NCBI RefSeq assembly: GCF_014192715.1
Contig: NZ_JACHYH010000001.1
Location: 1,116,001-1,180,000, forward strand
Direction: 5' to 3'
DNA: 64,000 bases
DNA from: Luteibacter sp. Sphag1AF
GTDB taxonomy: Bacteria > Pseudomonadota > Gammaproteobacteria > Xanthomonadales > Rhodanobacteraceae
The first letter of the stretch is position 1; the number at the start of each line of letters is the position of its first letter. The notes beneath the pieces are model-generated. The model was given only the letters and a program-made list of their open reading frames with translations. It made no database searches and had not been told where the DNA came from. The translations under genes were made by a program, and so were the position numbers. Of the stretch, positions 1 to 9,732 are shown piece by piece.

Positions 1-2
1 TC

Positions 3-353
3 ATCTACGACAAGCGCTTCGCGGATCGGCTGCGCCAGTCGATCATGCAGGACACCGGCCCTGACCGCGCCTGGGTCATCGGGCCGCGCGAAAAAACCCT
101 CGGAGTGCTGTCACAGATCAACGAAGCCATCGGCAATGTTTCCGAACGCCTGCCCTTCTTCGATCTGTGGCCATTCCGTTACGCCACCAGCTACGACCTG
201 AAACCGGGGTGCATCCCGATGCGCTGGACCGACGAGAAGTTCTTCGAGTGCTACACGCCGGTGGGTGACTTCCCGGAAGTGGACGTCTCGCTGAAGCTGA
301 TCTACACCCGCATGATTACCGCCTTCGGCTCGTCCGCCGCAGGCATTCTCTGA
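3..353 (+). CDS. C-terminal part of a probable phospholipase D-like (PLDc) family protein
   Basis: The reading frame is open from the left edge to a TGA at 351-353, so only about the last 116 residues are visible. The segment resembles the C-terminal tail of large bacterial PLD-superfamily/cardiolipin-synthase-like proteins: an opening with Phe, Arg and Asp around IYDKRFADRLRQ, then an aromatic stretch (LPFFDLWPFRYATSY) and a closing VGDFPEVDVSLK segment. No HKD motif lies in the visible part, so catalysis cannot be judged. The family call rests on recognition of this tail and is tentative. A strong bidirectional hairpin follows the stop. Confidence 0.5.
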   Translation: MYDKRFADRLRQSIMQDTGPDRAWVIGPREKTLGVLSQINEAIGNVSERLPFFDLWPFRYATSYDLKPGCIPMRWTDEKFFECYTPVGDFPEVDVSLKLIYTRMITAFGSSAAGIL

Positions 354-358
354 CGGAC

Positions 359-385
359 GACTGGGGGCCTCAGAGGCCCCGAGTC
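359..385. terminator. bidirectional terminator-like hairpin
   Basis: Inverted repeat of 12 bp with one G-G mismatch (359-370 with 374-385) around a 3-nt CAG loop. It sits between the convergent PLD-like and TonB genes and overlaps the last codons of the latter. There is no clear T tract. Confidence 0.55.
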
Positions 386-879
386 AGCTCGAACCGTACC
401 GGCAATTCGGCCGTATACGACGTGAACCGATGCTCCACCTGCGCGAATCGCCAGGTGCGAACGGCCTGCTGCGCCGCCCGATCCAGTTCCACATCGCCAC
501 TGGATCGACCGACAGCCACGTTGGACACATCACCGTGCGGCGTCACCGTCACGCTGAGCACCACCTTGCCTTCGCGCTGAGCGCGCAACGCTGACATCGG
601 GTAGCGGGGCGACGGCATGTACACCGGCACCAGCGCCGGAGCAGGCGGCTCCACGCGGCGCGGCTGCGAAACACTGGCATCGACGGTCGCCACCTCATCC
701 CGGGGGATGGGACGCATGGCCGTGGCCACGTCCATGGCGGGACGCGACGGAAGCGTGCCCACGGCGCGGCGCGCCAGCGGCCCGCGATCATACGTCAGCG
801 CCGTGAGCCAGGTGGTGCCGGCAATGCCGACGATCAGTGCCATCAGGCTGAGGGCCGTGGTACTGCGCATGGAAACCAT
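370..879 (-). CDS. TonB-family energy transducer/periplasmic protein
   Basis: About 169 residues. One N-terminal membrane segment (SLMALIVGIAGTTWL) is followed by a Pro-rich linker and a C-terminal TonB domain: a YPMSALRAQREGKVVLSVTV strand region, then a VDLDRAA-type helix (VELDRAAQQAVRTWRF) and a final strand. TonB proteins pass proton-motive energy from ExbBD to outer-membrane receptors. No exbB or exbD is adjacent, so this is an orphan transducer. The start at 879 is chosen because AGAGG lies 6-7 nt upstream; an in-frame ATG at 870 is possible, while the longer frame to 939 has no ribosome site. Confidence 0.8.
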   Translation of the reverse strand: MVSMRSTTALSLMALIVGIAGTTWLTALTYDRGPLARRAVGTLPSRPAMDVATAMRPIPRDEVATVDASVSQPRRVEPPAPALVPVYMPSPRYPMSALRAQREGKVVLSVTVTPHGDVSNVAVGRSSGDVELDRAAQQAVRTWRFAQVEHRFTSYTAELPVRFELTRGL

Positions 880-946
880 CAAAAACCTCTGTAAACAAAG
901 ACGCCCCACGCGCGAACGCGTGAGGCGCCGATTCGACAAGCCGGTG

Positions 947-2233
947 TTACGGGCGTTCGAGAATGGCGGTCACACCCATGCCACCTGCCGTGCAGATGGA
1001 AATGAGACCACGGCCGGAGCCCTTCTGTTCCAGCATCTTGGCCAGCGTGGCCACAATGCGCGCACCTGTCGCCGCAAACGGGTGACCCGTGGCGAGACTG
1101 GAGCCGAGCACATTGAGCTTTGCCGGGTCGATGCTGCCCAGAGGGGCATCCAGACCAAGGCGGTCGCGGCAATAATCTGCCGACTCCCATGCACGCAATG
1201 TGCAGAGCACCTGCGCCGCGAAGGCTTCGTGGATCTCGTAGAAGTCGAAATCCTGCAAGGTGAGGCCCGCCTGCTTCAACATGCGCGGCACGGCGACCGT
1301 CGGCGCCATCAGCAAGCCCTCGCCATGCACGAAGTCCACCGCCGATACCTGGGCGTGGGTGAGGTACGCCTGGATGGTAAGACCGCGCTCGGCAGCCCAC
1401 TCATCGCTGGCCAGCAGCACGGCGGCGGCACCATCGGACAGGCCCGTGGAGTTGCCGGCAGTCAGCGTGCCCTGCCCCGAGGTCTTGTCGAAGGCCGGCT
1501 TCAGCGAAGCCAGCTTTTCCATCGTGGAATCCGGACGCAGGAAGCCATCGCGCTTCAGGCCACGGAACGGCACCACCAGATCATCGAAGAAGCCCGAGTC
1601 ATACGCGGCACCCAGCTTGTGGTGGCTTTCCATCGCCAGCTGGTCCTGCGCCTGACGGGAAATGTGCCACTGCTTTGCCATCATTTCGCAGTGGTCACCC
1701 ATGGACTTGCCCGTGCGTGGCTCGGCCACGCCCGGGAACGAGGGCTTCAGTTCCTTGAACGAGAAGCCCCGCGTGGCGGCCGTGAACTTCTCTTTGAATG
1801 TCTTGGCGCGGTTCATCGCCAGGAGGCGCTTGCGCAGGCGCTGGCCATACACGATGGGCACGTCACTGGTGGTGTCCGAGCCGCCGGCGATGCCCGCGTC
1901 GATCTGCCCCGTGGCGATCTTGTTGGCAATGATGATCGCGTTGTCCAGCGAGGTGCCGCAGGCGCGCGCGGTGGTGATGCCCGGCGTGGTGGGCGCCAGG
2001 CCCGACGACAGCAGGGCTTCACGGGCGAGGTTCCACTCCGAGGAATGCTTGATGACGGCGCCCATGGCGACTTCGCCCAGTTCCACGCCGTGCAGCCCGA
2101 ACTTCTCGACCAGCGATCCCAGCACCTTGACCGACATGCCGAAGTTGCCGACGTCGGCGTAAGCCGTGTTGTTGCGACAGAAAGGGATGCGGACGCCGCC
2201 GACCACACCTACACGCTTTTGCGTCTTTTCCAT
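947..2233 (-). CDS. acetyl-CoA C-acetyltransferase / 3-ketoacyl-CoA thiolase
   Basis: Thiolase of about 428 residues, catalysing thiolytic cleavage of 3-ketoacyl-CoA or the reverse condensation. The nucleophilic Cys lies in TTARACGTSLDNA near residue 90. The C-terminal catalytic motifs are also present: EIHEAFAAQ, GHPFAATGAR and CTAGGMG. The length and the late insertion around ESADYCRDRLG fit the FadI-like trifunctional branch. There is no fadJ neighbour, so it acts as a stand-alone enzyme here. The start at 2233 (MEKTQKR) begins directly before the first thiolase strand; the upstream extension to 2338 is not thiolase-like. Confidence 0.9.
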   Translation of the reverse strand: MEKTQKRVGVVGGVRIPFCRNNTAYADVGNFGMSVKVLGSLVEKFGLHGVELGEVAMGAVIKHSSEWNLAREALLSSGLAPTTPGITTARACGTSLDNAIIIANKIATGQIDAGIAGGSDTTSDVPIVYGQRLRKRLLAMNRAKTFKEKFTAATRGFSFKELKPSFPGVAEPRTGKSMGDHCEMMAKQWHISRQAQDQLAMESHHKLGAAYDSGFFDDLVVPFRGLKRDGFLRPDSTMEKLASLKPAFDKTSGQGTLTAGNSTGLSDGAAAVLLASDEWAAERGLTIQAYLTHAQVSAVDFVHGEGLLMAPTVAVPRMLKQAGLTLQDFDFYEIHEAFAAQVLCTLRAWESADYCRDRLGLDAPLGSIDPAKLNVLGSSLATGHPFAATGARIVATLAKMLEQKGSGRGLISICTAGGMGVTAILERP

Positions 2234-2405
2234 GCTCAAGGACAATCCGAAACCAAGGGAGAGCCGATACCGGCCAAAAGGAGCGCAGACGGCGAAGATC
2301 GCCGACGAACGCGTGTCAGCAAGGCTAACCCGCATCACCCCGTGGCGAAAGCCCTGATTGGCCGGATGCTAGACTTACGTTCCTTTACCGTTCGGATTGC
2401 CCTTC

Positions 2406-3533
2406 GTGAACCAGCCCCTGATTGCCTGCCCCGCCGTACTGGCGCTGGAACTGGCGGAGGGCGAACGGCCCTCGCGACTGGAATTGACCCGCGACGAAGC
2501 CCAGACGCTGGGCGCCCTGATCGCCGATGACCTGCGGGCCCTGCTGCCCGGCGTGGAAGCATCCCGCTTTGCCCTGGCCGGCGCCCTGTTTGATGGCGTG
2601 GAGCTGCTGCGCCCCGGGTTCCCCGTGTACGCCACGCTGGAAGAACTGGCCCGGCGCGTCCCCCGCGTCACTACCGCGGGCGGCGTTGTCTCATTTGGCA
2701 CCCACGAAGGCCACATGCCGGCACAACCGCTGGTTCCCGACGCGATGTATGCCGACGGCCCCATGCGTCTGATGCCCTGGATGCTGCTGGCACCGGCGGA
2801 TCTTGCCGAATCGCTGACTGAACGCATGGAAATCGAGCTGGTAGGCCGCGGCGAAGCCGGTGCGGCCACCGCCGACTTCATCATGCGCACCCTCGGTGTC
2901 CGCCTGGAGCACGCGCGCTATCTAAGCCGCGACGACCTGTTGGCGCTGACGTGCGTGCAGTACGAGCATGTGAACCTCGCGCCCCTGTGGACGGTGCTGG
3001 AAGCCGCGCTGCTCACGCCGTATCGGGAGGAAACGGCGCTGGGCTCACGCGGCCTGCCCCTGCGTTACGCGGAAGGCCGCATAGGCATCCCCGGCCCGGC
3101 CACCTGGTTCGCCGCCTCCGGCGCCCGTCGCGAGCGCCCCGACCACGAATTCGCAGGCACCCTGTTCGAGTTGCGTCAGTACGCCGCCCTTCTGGCAGCC
3201 CACCATGTACCGCTGCATCTGGAAGGCGCCCCGGCCCAGACGGCGGGCTATCTGATCGAAGCGCTGGCCGAGGCTGACGCCTCGCTTCCCCGTCCGCAGC
3301 TGTTCGCCCATGAGGCCGCGGGCCTGGGCATCGTGGCCATCACCGTGGCGCAGCCTGCCCCGGGCCGCCCCAACGTCCTGGCTCACGGCTACCCGCTGGC
3401 ACCGGATGCGCTTGGCCCCATGCTGGACGCCCTGGCCACCCGGTACGATTGCGACACCGATGTTCACGCGCTTGGCCGCGTTCTGCTGGATGACAACGCG
3501 ACGCTCACGGCTCCGGCGCCCGCCCTGCACTGA
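2406..3533 (+). CDS. conserved hypothetical protein
   Basis: About 375 residues, beginning with GTG at 2406; a TTG at 2397 is the other option. It is divergent from the thiolase. No signal peptide or membrane segment is visible. The protein is rich in Ala, Leu and Glu with regular alternating hydrophobicity, suggesting a soluble alpha/beta protein of two similar halves: PRVTTAGGVVSFGTHEGHMP in the first and RHxR-free loops in the second. Codon use matches the neighbours, so it is probably a resident gene. I do not recognise the family. Confidence 0.75.
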   Translation: MNQPLIACPAVLALELAEGERPSRLELTRDEAQTLGALIADDLRALLPGVEASRFALAGALFDGVELLRPGFPVYATLEELARRVPRVTTAGGVVSFGTHEGHMPAQPLVPDAMYADGPMRLMPWMLLAPADLAESLTERMEIELVGRGEAGAATADFIMRTLGVRLEHARYLSRDDLLALTCVQYEHVNLAPLWTVLEAALLTPYREETALGSRGLPLRYAEGRIGIPGPATWFAASGARRERPDHEFAGTLFELRQYAALLAAHHVPLHLEGAPAQTAGYLIEALAEADASLPRPQLFAHEAAGLGIVAITVAQPAPGRPNVLAHGYPLAPDALGPMLDALATRYDCDTDVHALGRVLLDDNATLTAPAPALH

Positions 3534-3626
3534 AGGCGCGCCACGCCTTCACGCGTGGCCGGTTTGTATGGATATACGACCGCCCCGCCACCGATTAGAG
3601 TGGGCCATCGCCCCGATGGCTCACTC

Positions 3627-6113
<2,487 letters not shown>

Positions 6114-6116
6114 CGC

Positions 6117-6569
6117 CTAAAGCATCGCCTCGTACATGTAGTAATGGCAACGCTCCATCCCCAGGCCCGCATAGGTAGCCTGGGCGCGTTCGTTTTCCGT
6201 CTCAACGTACAGGCGAATACCCACCGCACCGGCACCATCGGCCATCGACTTCACGTGCACATACATCTCCCGGAACACACCGGCGCGACGTGCCTCGGGT
6301 ACGACGTAAACACTTTGAATCCACCAGAAGTCGCCATTGCGCCAGTCGCTCCACTCGTAAGTCACCATCAGGCAACCGACCGGCACGCCGTCCAGTTCCG
6401 CGATCAGATAGAAGCCTCGCCGCGGCTCATCAAAGATCGCGGCCACACCGCGCGCCAGCACGTCGTCATCGAGACGTTTTTCTTCCGTTTCCCACGCCAT
6501 CGCGGCGTTCCAGCGGGCGATGTGCGCTGCGTCGAGCACTTCGGCCCGACGGATGTGAATGGTGTTCAT
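6117..6569 (-). CDS. GNAT family N-acetyltransferase
   Basis: 150 residues, the normal size of a single GNAT domain. It starts with the typical IRRAEVLDAAHIARWN segment and carries the acetyl-CoA pyrophosphate loop VVPEARRAGVFREMY (Arg-Arg-x-Gly-x-x-Arg version), followed by a helix and the late strand motif with Asn and Tyr (ETENERAQATYAGLGM). The substrate is unknown. It is convergent with the GGDEF-EAL gene, with only 3 bp between the two stops. Confidence 0.85.
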   Translation of the reverse strand: MNTIHIRRAEVLDAAHIARWNAAMAWETEEKRLDDDVLARGVAAIFDEPRRGFYLIAELDGVPVGCLMVTYEWSDWRNGDFWWIQSVYVVPEARRAGVFREMYVHVKSMADGAGAVGIRLYVETENERAQATYAGLGMERCHYYMYEAML

Positions 6570-6765
6570 GACGATCGGTTCACTCCGCGTGGCGCGCCGC
6601 TTCCACGGCGCACCTGTTTTTCAGGGAAAGGCAGGGCGGCAGGCGCGAGCGCTGCGACCGCATCCCAGCGGCGCACCCGAGGGGATGGACACAACGAGGC
6701 AAACCGCATGCGATGAAGTGTATCTCCTGGCGCCCAGAGCCGGGCGGCCCCACGACATCTCTCCC
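6570..6765. other. intergenic stretch at the edge of the GT/thioredoxin island
   Basis: About 200 bp between the GNAT start and the end of the first glycosyltransferase. The open frames seen here are compositional shadows. It may hold the GNAT promoter; I see no clear hairpin terminator for the glycosyltransferase operon. Confidence 0.3.
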
Positions 6766-7617
6766 TCAGCCGGTGCCCCACCTCTGCCGAACAGCCTCCC
6801 GTTGCCGGGTCCTTACTATCCGGCGATGGATGGCCGTCTTGACCATCGACAAGCGGGCCAGCACGCGCTGATGGCGGTTCAAAAAGTCTTCGTGCTTCTC
6901 CATAAGCAAGTCACATTCGACCAACCGTTGAGGATACTTTTCCGTCGAGGTAAGACGGTCCAGGTCATGGTTGTGAATGCAAACCCCGAACGTCTTTACC
7001 AGAACCGGGCGTAGCCCGCTGGCGAGCAGACGTATGAAGAACTCGGTGTCCTCGACAAATCGAAGCGAGGGATCGAAATAGCCGACTTTTGCAAAACACG
7101 CCCTTTTGACCGTGACGCCGAAGCCCGTGCCGATGGACGTCGCCTCGAAAACAAGCTCCTCGTCGCTTGCATAGTCTTCCCGGAACTCCTTTCCACGCAT
7201 GACAGAACGCGACCCCGCGTCGTTAATGAACTTCACATTGGTCCAGCTGAATCCGATGGATTCTGGCGTGCCCGAAAGGACCATGGCTGTTTTTTCGAGG
7301 AAATCGGGAAAGAACTCATCGTCGTCATCAAGAAAGGATACGTACTCGCCGCATGCCGCACGAATTCCCCTGTTCCGGGCCGCCGCCGCACCGAGACTGC
7401 GCTCATTCCTGACGATAGTGACCTTCTGCCGCCAGCCCGGGTCGATCAGGTCAGCGGCGCGTAGTTCAAGCTCAGAGCCGTCGTCCACAACAATGACCTC
7501 GAACGCCTGGTACGTCTGGTTCATCACGCTTCGCAAAGCGCGCCGGAGCATGTCGGGGCGATTGAGCGTGGGGATGATAATGGAGAAAACCGGACGATCT
7601 GGACAATGATTATGCAT
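6766..7617 (-). CDS. family 2 glycosyltransferase (cassette 1)
   Basis: 283 residues, GT-A fold. The nucleotide-sugar N-terminal motif FSIIIPTLNRPDML and the VVDDGS strand are followed by the DxD-type metal/nucleotide motif in FLDDDDEF. The acceptor-side signature is GFGVTVKRACF and a FVEDTEFFIRLL (ED) motif. There are no membrane segments, so it is a soluble single-domain transferase. It lies 126 bp after the thioredoxin-fold gene on the same strand and is roughly 60 % identical by eye to the second transferase at 8375-9196. The weak ribosome site (GAGG only 2 nt from ATG) leaves the exact start open. The substrate is unknown. The pairing with a thioredoxin-fold protein suggests either a protein acceptor or a partner protein. 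Confidence 0.85.
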   Translation of the reverse strand: MHNHCPDRPVFSIIIPTLNRPDMLRRALRSVMNQTYQAFEVIVVDDGSELELRAADLIDPGWRQKVTIVRNERSLGAAAARNRGIRAACGEYVSFLDDDDEFFPDFLEKTAMVLSGTPESIGFSWTNVKFINDAGSRSVMRGKEFREDYASDEELVFEATSIGTGFGVTVKRACFAKVGYFDPSLRFVEDTEFFIRLLASGLRPVLVKTFGVCIHNHDLDRLTSTEKYPQRLVECDLLMEKHEDFLNRHQRVLARLSMVKTAIHRRIVRTRQREAVRQRWGTG

Positions 7618-7743
7618 ATCCTCAGAGTCTCGAAAAGTCGGCCCGGTTGCTCCACCGCCACACAGAGAGGACGCCCGTGTGCCCTTCAGGCGCTCACGCC
7701 GGGGCCCTACTCCGGGCCACCGAGGACATGCCGACGTGACACG

Positions 7744-8076
7744 TCAGCTCGATGAATTCCATTTCGCACACAAATCCGCCACGTCATACAGGCTGTCGGC
7801 TGCGGTGGCATCCACGTCAATATCGTCAACGTCGGCGCCATCCTTGAATATCACGATTGCCGCGTCGTTCGAGTACACGGTTGTGTAGTAATCAGATGCA
7901 ATCGCCTCATCCATATCGCAAAATCTGAAGGCCAGGTTCGGGTATTGGTTGGCGCTGCTGTCGATACCCGACACCAGCCTCGTACAGAAATTGTTGTATT
8001 GGTCGCCGAAGACCACCAGCACGATATGATTTGAATTCAGCGTCGCATCAAAATTGCTGTCGTTAACAGTGTCCAC
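7744..8076 (-). CDS. degenerate thioredoxin-fold protein (cassette 1)
   Basis: 110 residues from GTG 8076 with a strong GAGGAG ribosome site 6 nt upstream. The sequence follows thioredoxin topology: an NFDATL start, the hydrophobic strand IVLVVF, then the active-site position, where NNFC replaces CGPC, so the first catalytic Cys is Asn and only Cys31 remains. The cis-Pro position before the IVIFKDG strand is Ala. A normal disulfide reductase is therefore unlikely. Cys31, Cys53 (FRFCD) and Cys103 (LCAKW) are shared with the second copy. There is no signal peptide. It lies upstream of the glycosyltransferase in the same transcript and could be its acceptor, chaperone or adaptor (inference). Confidence 0.65.
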   Translation of the reverse strand: MDTVNDSNFDATLNSNHIVLVVFGDQYNNFCTRLVSGIDSSANQYPNLAFRFCDMDEAIASDYYTTVYSNDAAIVIFKDGADVDDIDVDATAADSLYDVADLCAKWNSSS

Positions 8077-8153
8077 GACACACTCCTCACCGATGGGTGA
8101 TGCTCTGAATTTCCGTCCAAAAAGCGGAATGATGTCGCGATCCTGCGGCTACT

Positions 8154-8182
8154 AATGTTCGGCGGGTGGCCACGAGTGTCAA
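8154..8182 (-). promoter_or_regulatory. sigma-70-type promoter of cassette 1
   Basis: On the minus strand a perfect TTGACA (8177-8182) is separated by 17 nt from AACATT (8154-8159). The 12-nt block around the -35 (ATCTATTGACAC), the 15-nt spacing to GAACATT, and the 78-nt distance from the -10 to the GTG start are the same at the second cassette. This argues that the element is functional. Confidence 0.6.
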
Positions 8183-8374
8183 TAGATGCATGGCACACAG
8201 GATGCCTGCCGCGGCCAGACGCCCATCGTTGGGCTTATTCCGGTGAGATGCGCGCTTACGCATCGTGCTCATGACTATCGTTTGTTCCGCAGGAGAGCGC
8301 CGCAGGTTAGTGAGCAACACTACCTGGGGCAGCGTGTACTCGATGAGGGCATCGCCAGTGCGCTATCGATGCAA
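8183..8374. other. spacer between the two cassettes
   Basis: Together with the cassette 1 promoter and leader, about 300 bp separate the second glycosyltransferase from the first thioredoxin-fold gene. A 77-codon minus-strand frame (8087-8320) crosses the promoter and has no recognisable protein pattern, so it is not called. Confidence 0.3.
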
Positions 8375-9196
8375 TCAACGCCCCTGCTCCAAACGCCTCG
8401 CCATCCTCCGACGAATCAACTCCGTTGACTCGGAAAACCTCGCCAGTACGCGCGGGTGGTTATTGATGAAGACCTCATGACGTTTCATCAGAAGGTCGCA
8501 TTCAATCAACCGCTGAGGATAGTGCTCGGGCGCTGTAAGACGGCGCATGTGATGATTGTGCACGCGCACGCCAAAGGTATCCACGAGCACCGGGCGGAAG
8601 CCGGCCGCGAGCAAACGCACGAAAAAATCCGTGTCCTCGACGAATTGCAGTGAAGCGTCAAAGCAGCCAACACGTTCAAAACATGCCCTCTTTATCGTGA
8701 CACCGAAACCCGTTCCGATGAATGCTGCATCACAAAGAAGATCTTCGTCGTCGGCATATCGGCCCGCGAATTCCCTTCGTCGCGTCAGCCCACCAAATCG
8801 CGAGTAGCAAACGTACGCCACATGGGTCCAGCTGAAACCAATCGACGTCGGCGTATAAGCAAGAGCTGCTGCGGTTTTTTCAAGAAAATCAGTAGCAAAC
8901 TCGTCATCGTCATCCAGAAATGATACGTATGTGCCGCGCGCCTGGCGAATGCCTGTATTTCTTGCGTGTGCCACGCCCATATTGCACTGGCTGCGGATCA
9001 CGATGACCTTCTTTCCCCAGCCTGCGTGGTCAGCGACACGCACATCCACATCCGAACCATCATCCACAACGATGATTTCGAAGTCATCACAAGTCTGGCT
9101 CATCACGCTCGTTATCGCCCTCACGAGCATGTCGGGCCGATTGAACGTGGGAATCACAACAGAAAAAAGGGGCTTAGCCGGAAGTTCGCTCTTCAT
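8375..9196 (-). CDS. family 2 glycosyltransferase (cassette 2)
   Basis: 273 residues, paralogue of the cassette 1 transferase. It has the same FSVVIPTFNRPDML start, VVDDGS strand, FLDDDDEF metal/nucleotide motif, GFGVTIKRACF and FVEDTDFFVRLL signatures, and a shared C-terminal HYPQRLIECDLLMKRHE region. ATG 9196 is chosen because GAGGGG stands 10 nt upstream; an in-frame TTG at 9214 lies upstream. It follows the interrupted thioredoxin-fold gene by 57 bp counted from the end of the homologous frame. Composition is visibly less GC-rich than ntrC next door, consistent with acquired DNA. Confidence 0.85.
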   Translation of the reverse strand: MKSELPAKPLFSVVIPTFNRPDMLVRAITSVMSQTCDDFEIIVVDDGSDVDVRVADHAGWGKKVIVIRSQCNMGVAHARNTGIRQARGTYVSFLDDDDEFATDFLEKTAAALAYTPTSIGFSWTHVAYVCYSRFGGLTRRREFAGRYADDEDLLCDAAFIGTGFGVTIKRACFERVGCFDASLQFVEDTDFFVRLLAAGFRPVLVDTFGVRVHNHHMRRLTAPEHYPQRLIECDLLMKRHEVFINNHPRVLARFSESTELIRRRMARRLEQGR

Positions 9197-9253
9197 GTCG
9201 CGATAGCCCCTCAAATCGACAGACGATGATGCAACGCGACGGGAGCCCTGGCA

Positions 9254-9331
9254 TCAGGGCGGCTGATTCCACTTGCCGCATAACGATTTCACACAATCGA
9301 GAACCCCAGCGTCAGAGCTATTTACTTCGCG
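9254..9331 (-). pseudogene. continuation of the cassette 2 thioredoxin-fold frame beyond an in-frame TGA
   Basis: Reading past the TGA at 9332-9334 in the same frame gives 25 more codons and then a second TGA at 9254-9256. These codons align without gaps to residues 86-110 of the cassette 1 protein, sharing V89, A95, L98-type hydrophobics and the terminal LC(A/G)KWN motif. The total length with read-through is exactly 110 codons, identical to the intact paralogue. So the tail was coding until recently, or is still read. Confidence 0.6.
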
Positions 9332-9586
9332 TCAATCGACATTCTTACCACCCTTGAACATCACCAGGCTTAAAGAGCTGGCATAAACGCCGATGTAATA
9401 GTCGTAGGAAACATCCTCTGCCGCATCACAAAAATTGAAGGTGATATTCGAGTAATCGGATCTGATCCCATCTATCTGCGAGAGCATGCTCGTACACGAA
9501 CTATTGTTCTTGTTGCCGAACACAACCAGAACCGGATGGTCAGTGTCCACGATGGAATCAAACGTATTGTCATCGACGGCATTCAC
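9332..9586 (-). CDS. degenerate thioredoxin-fold protein (cassette 2), cut short by TGA
   Basis: 84 residues from GTG 9586, with GAGAGG 6 nt upstream. It is a paralogue of the protein at 7744-8076. The strand PVLVVF leads to NSSC in place of CGPC (first Cys lost, Cys31 kept), Cys53 is in FNFCD, and the cis-Pro position before the LVMFKGG strand is not Pro. The frame ends at codon 85 with TGA, where the paralogue has Asp. The truncated product would lack the last helix of the fold. A longer frame start at 9634 exists but has no ribosome site and would leave a shorter leader than cassette 1. Confidence 0.6.
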   Translation of the reverse strand: MNAVDDNTFDSIVDTDHPVLVVFGNKNNSSCTSMLSQIDGIRSDYSNITFNFCDAAEDVSYDYYIGVYASSLSLVMFKGGKNVD

Positions 9587-9663
9587 AGCGCACCTCTCAA
9601 TCCCCTGTGGGCATGAAGTGTTCTGAAACAACATGCGGAGCCGGGCTTCGTTCCGGCGACGAG

Positions 9664-9692
9664 CAATGTTCAGCCAGCGACGCGGCGTGTCA
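9664..9692 (-). promoter_or_regulatory. sigma-70-type promoter of cassette 2
   Basis: Minus strand TTGACA (9687-9692), 17-nt spacer, AACATT (9664-9669). It has the same flanking bases and the same 78-nt distance to the GTG start as the cassette 1 promoter. It lies about 40 bp beyond the ntrC stop, so the island is transcribed independently of ntrBC. Confidence 0.6.
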
Positions 9693-9732
9693 ATAGATAC
9701 GGAGAAGCCAGGCCATGGTCACGGGGCGGTTC

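Noticed and set aside
617-2530. Long plus-strand open frame of 637 codons
   Set aside because: It is antisense to the TonB and thiolase genes, which have clear motifs; this is a GC-rich shadow frame.
8087-8320. 77-codon frame between the two cassettes
   Set aside because: It spans the conserved promoter and has no recognisable features or ribosome site.
9332-9334. TGA as a selenocysteine codon
   Set aside because: The position aligns with an Asp in a surface-type loop, not with a redox Cys, and no SECIS-like hairpin was seen immediately after it.
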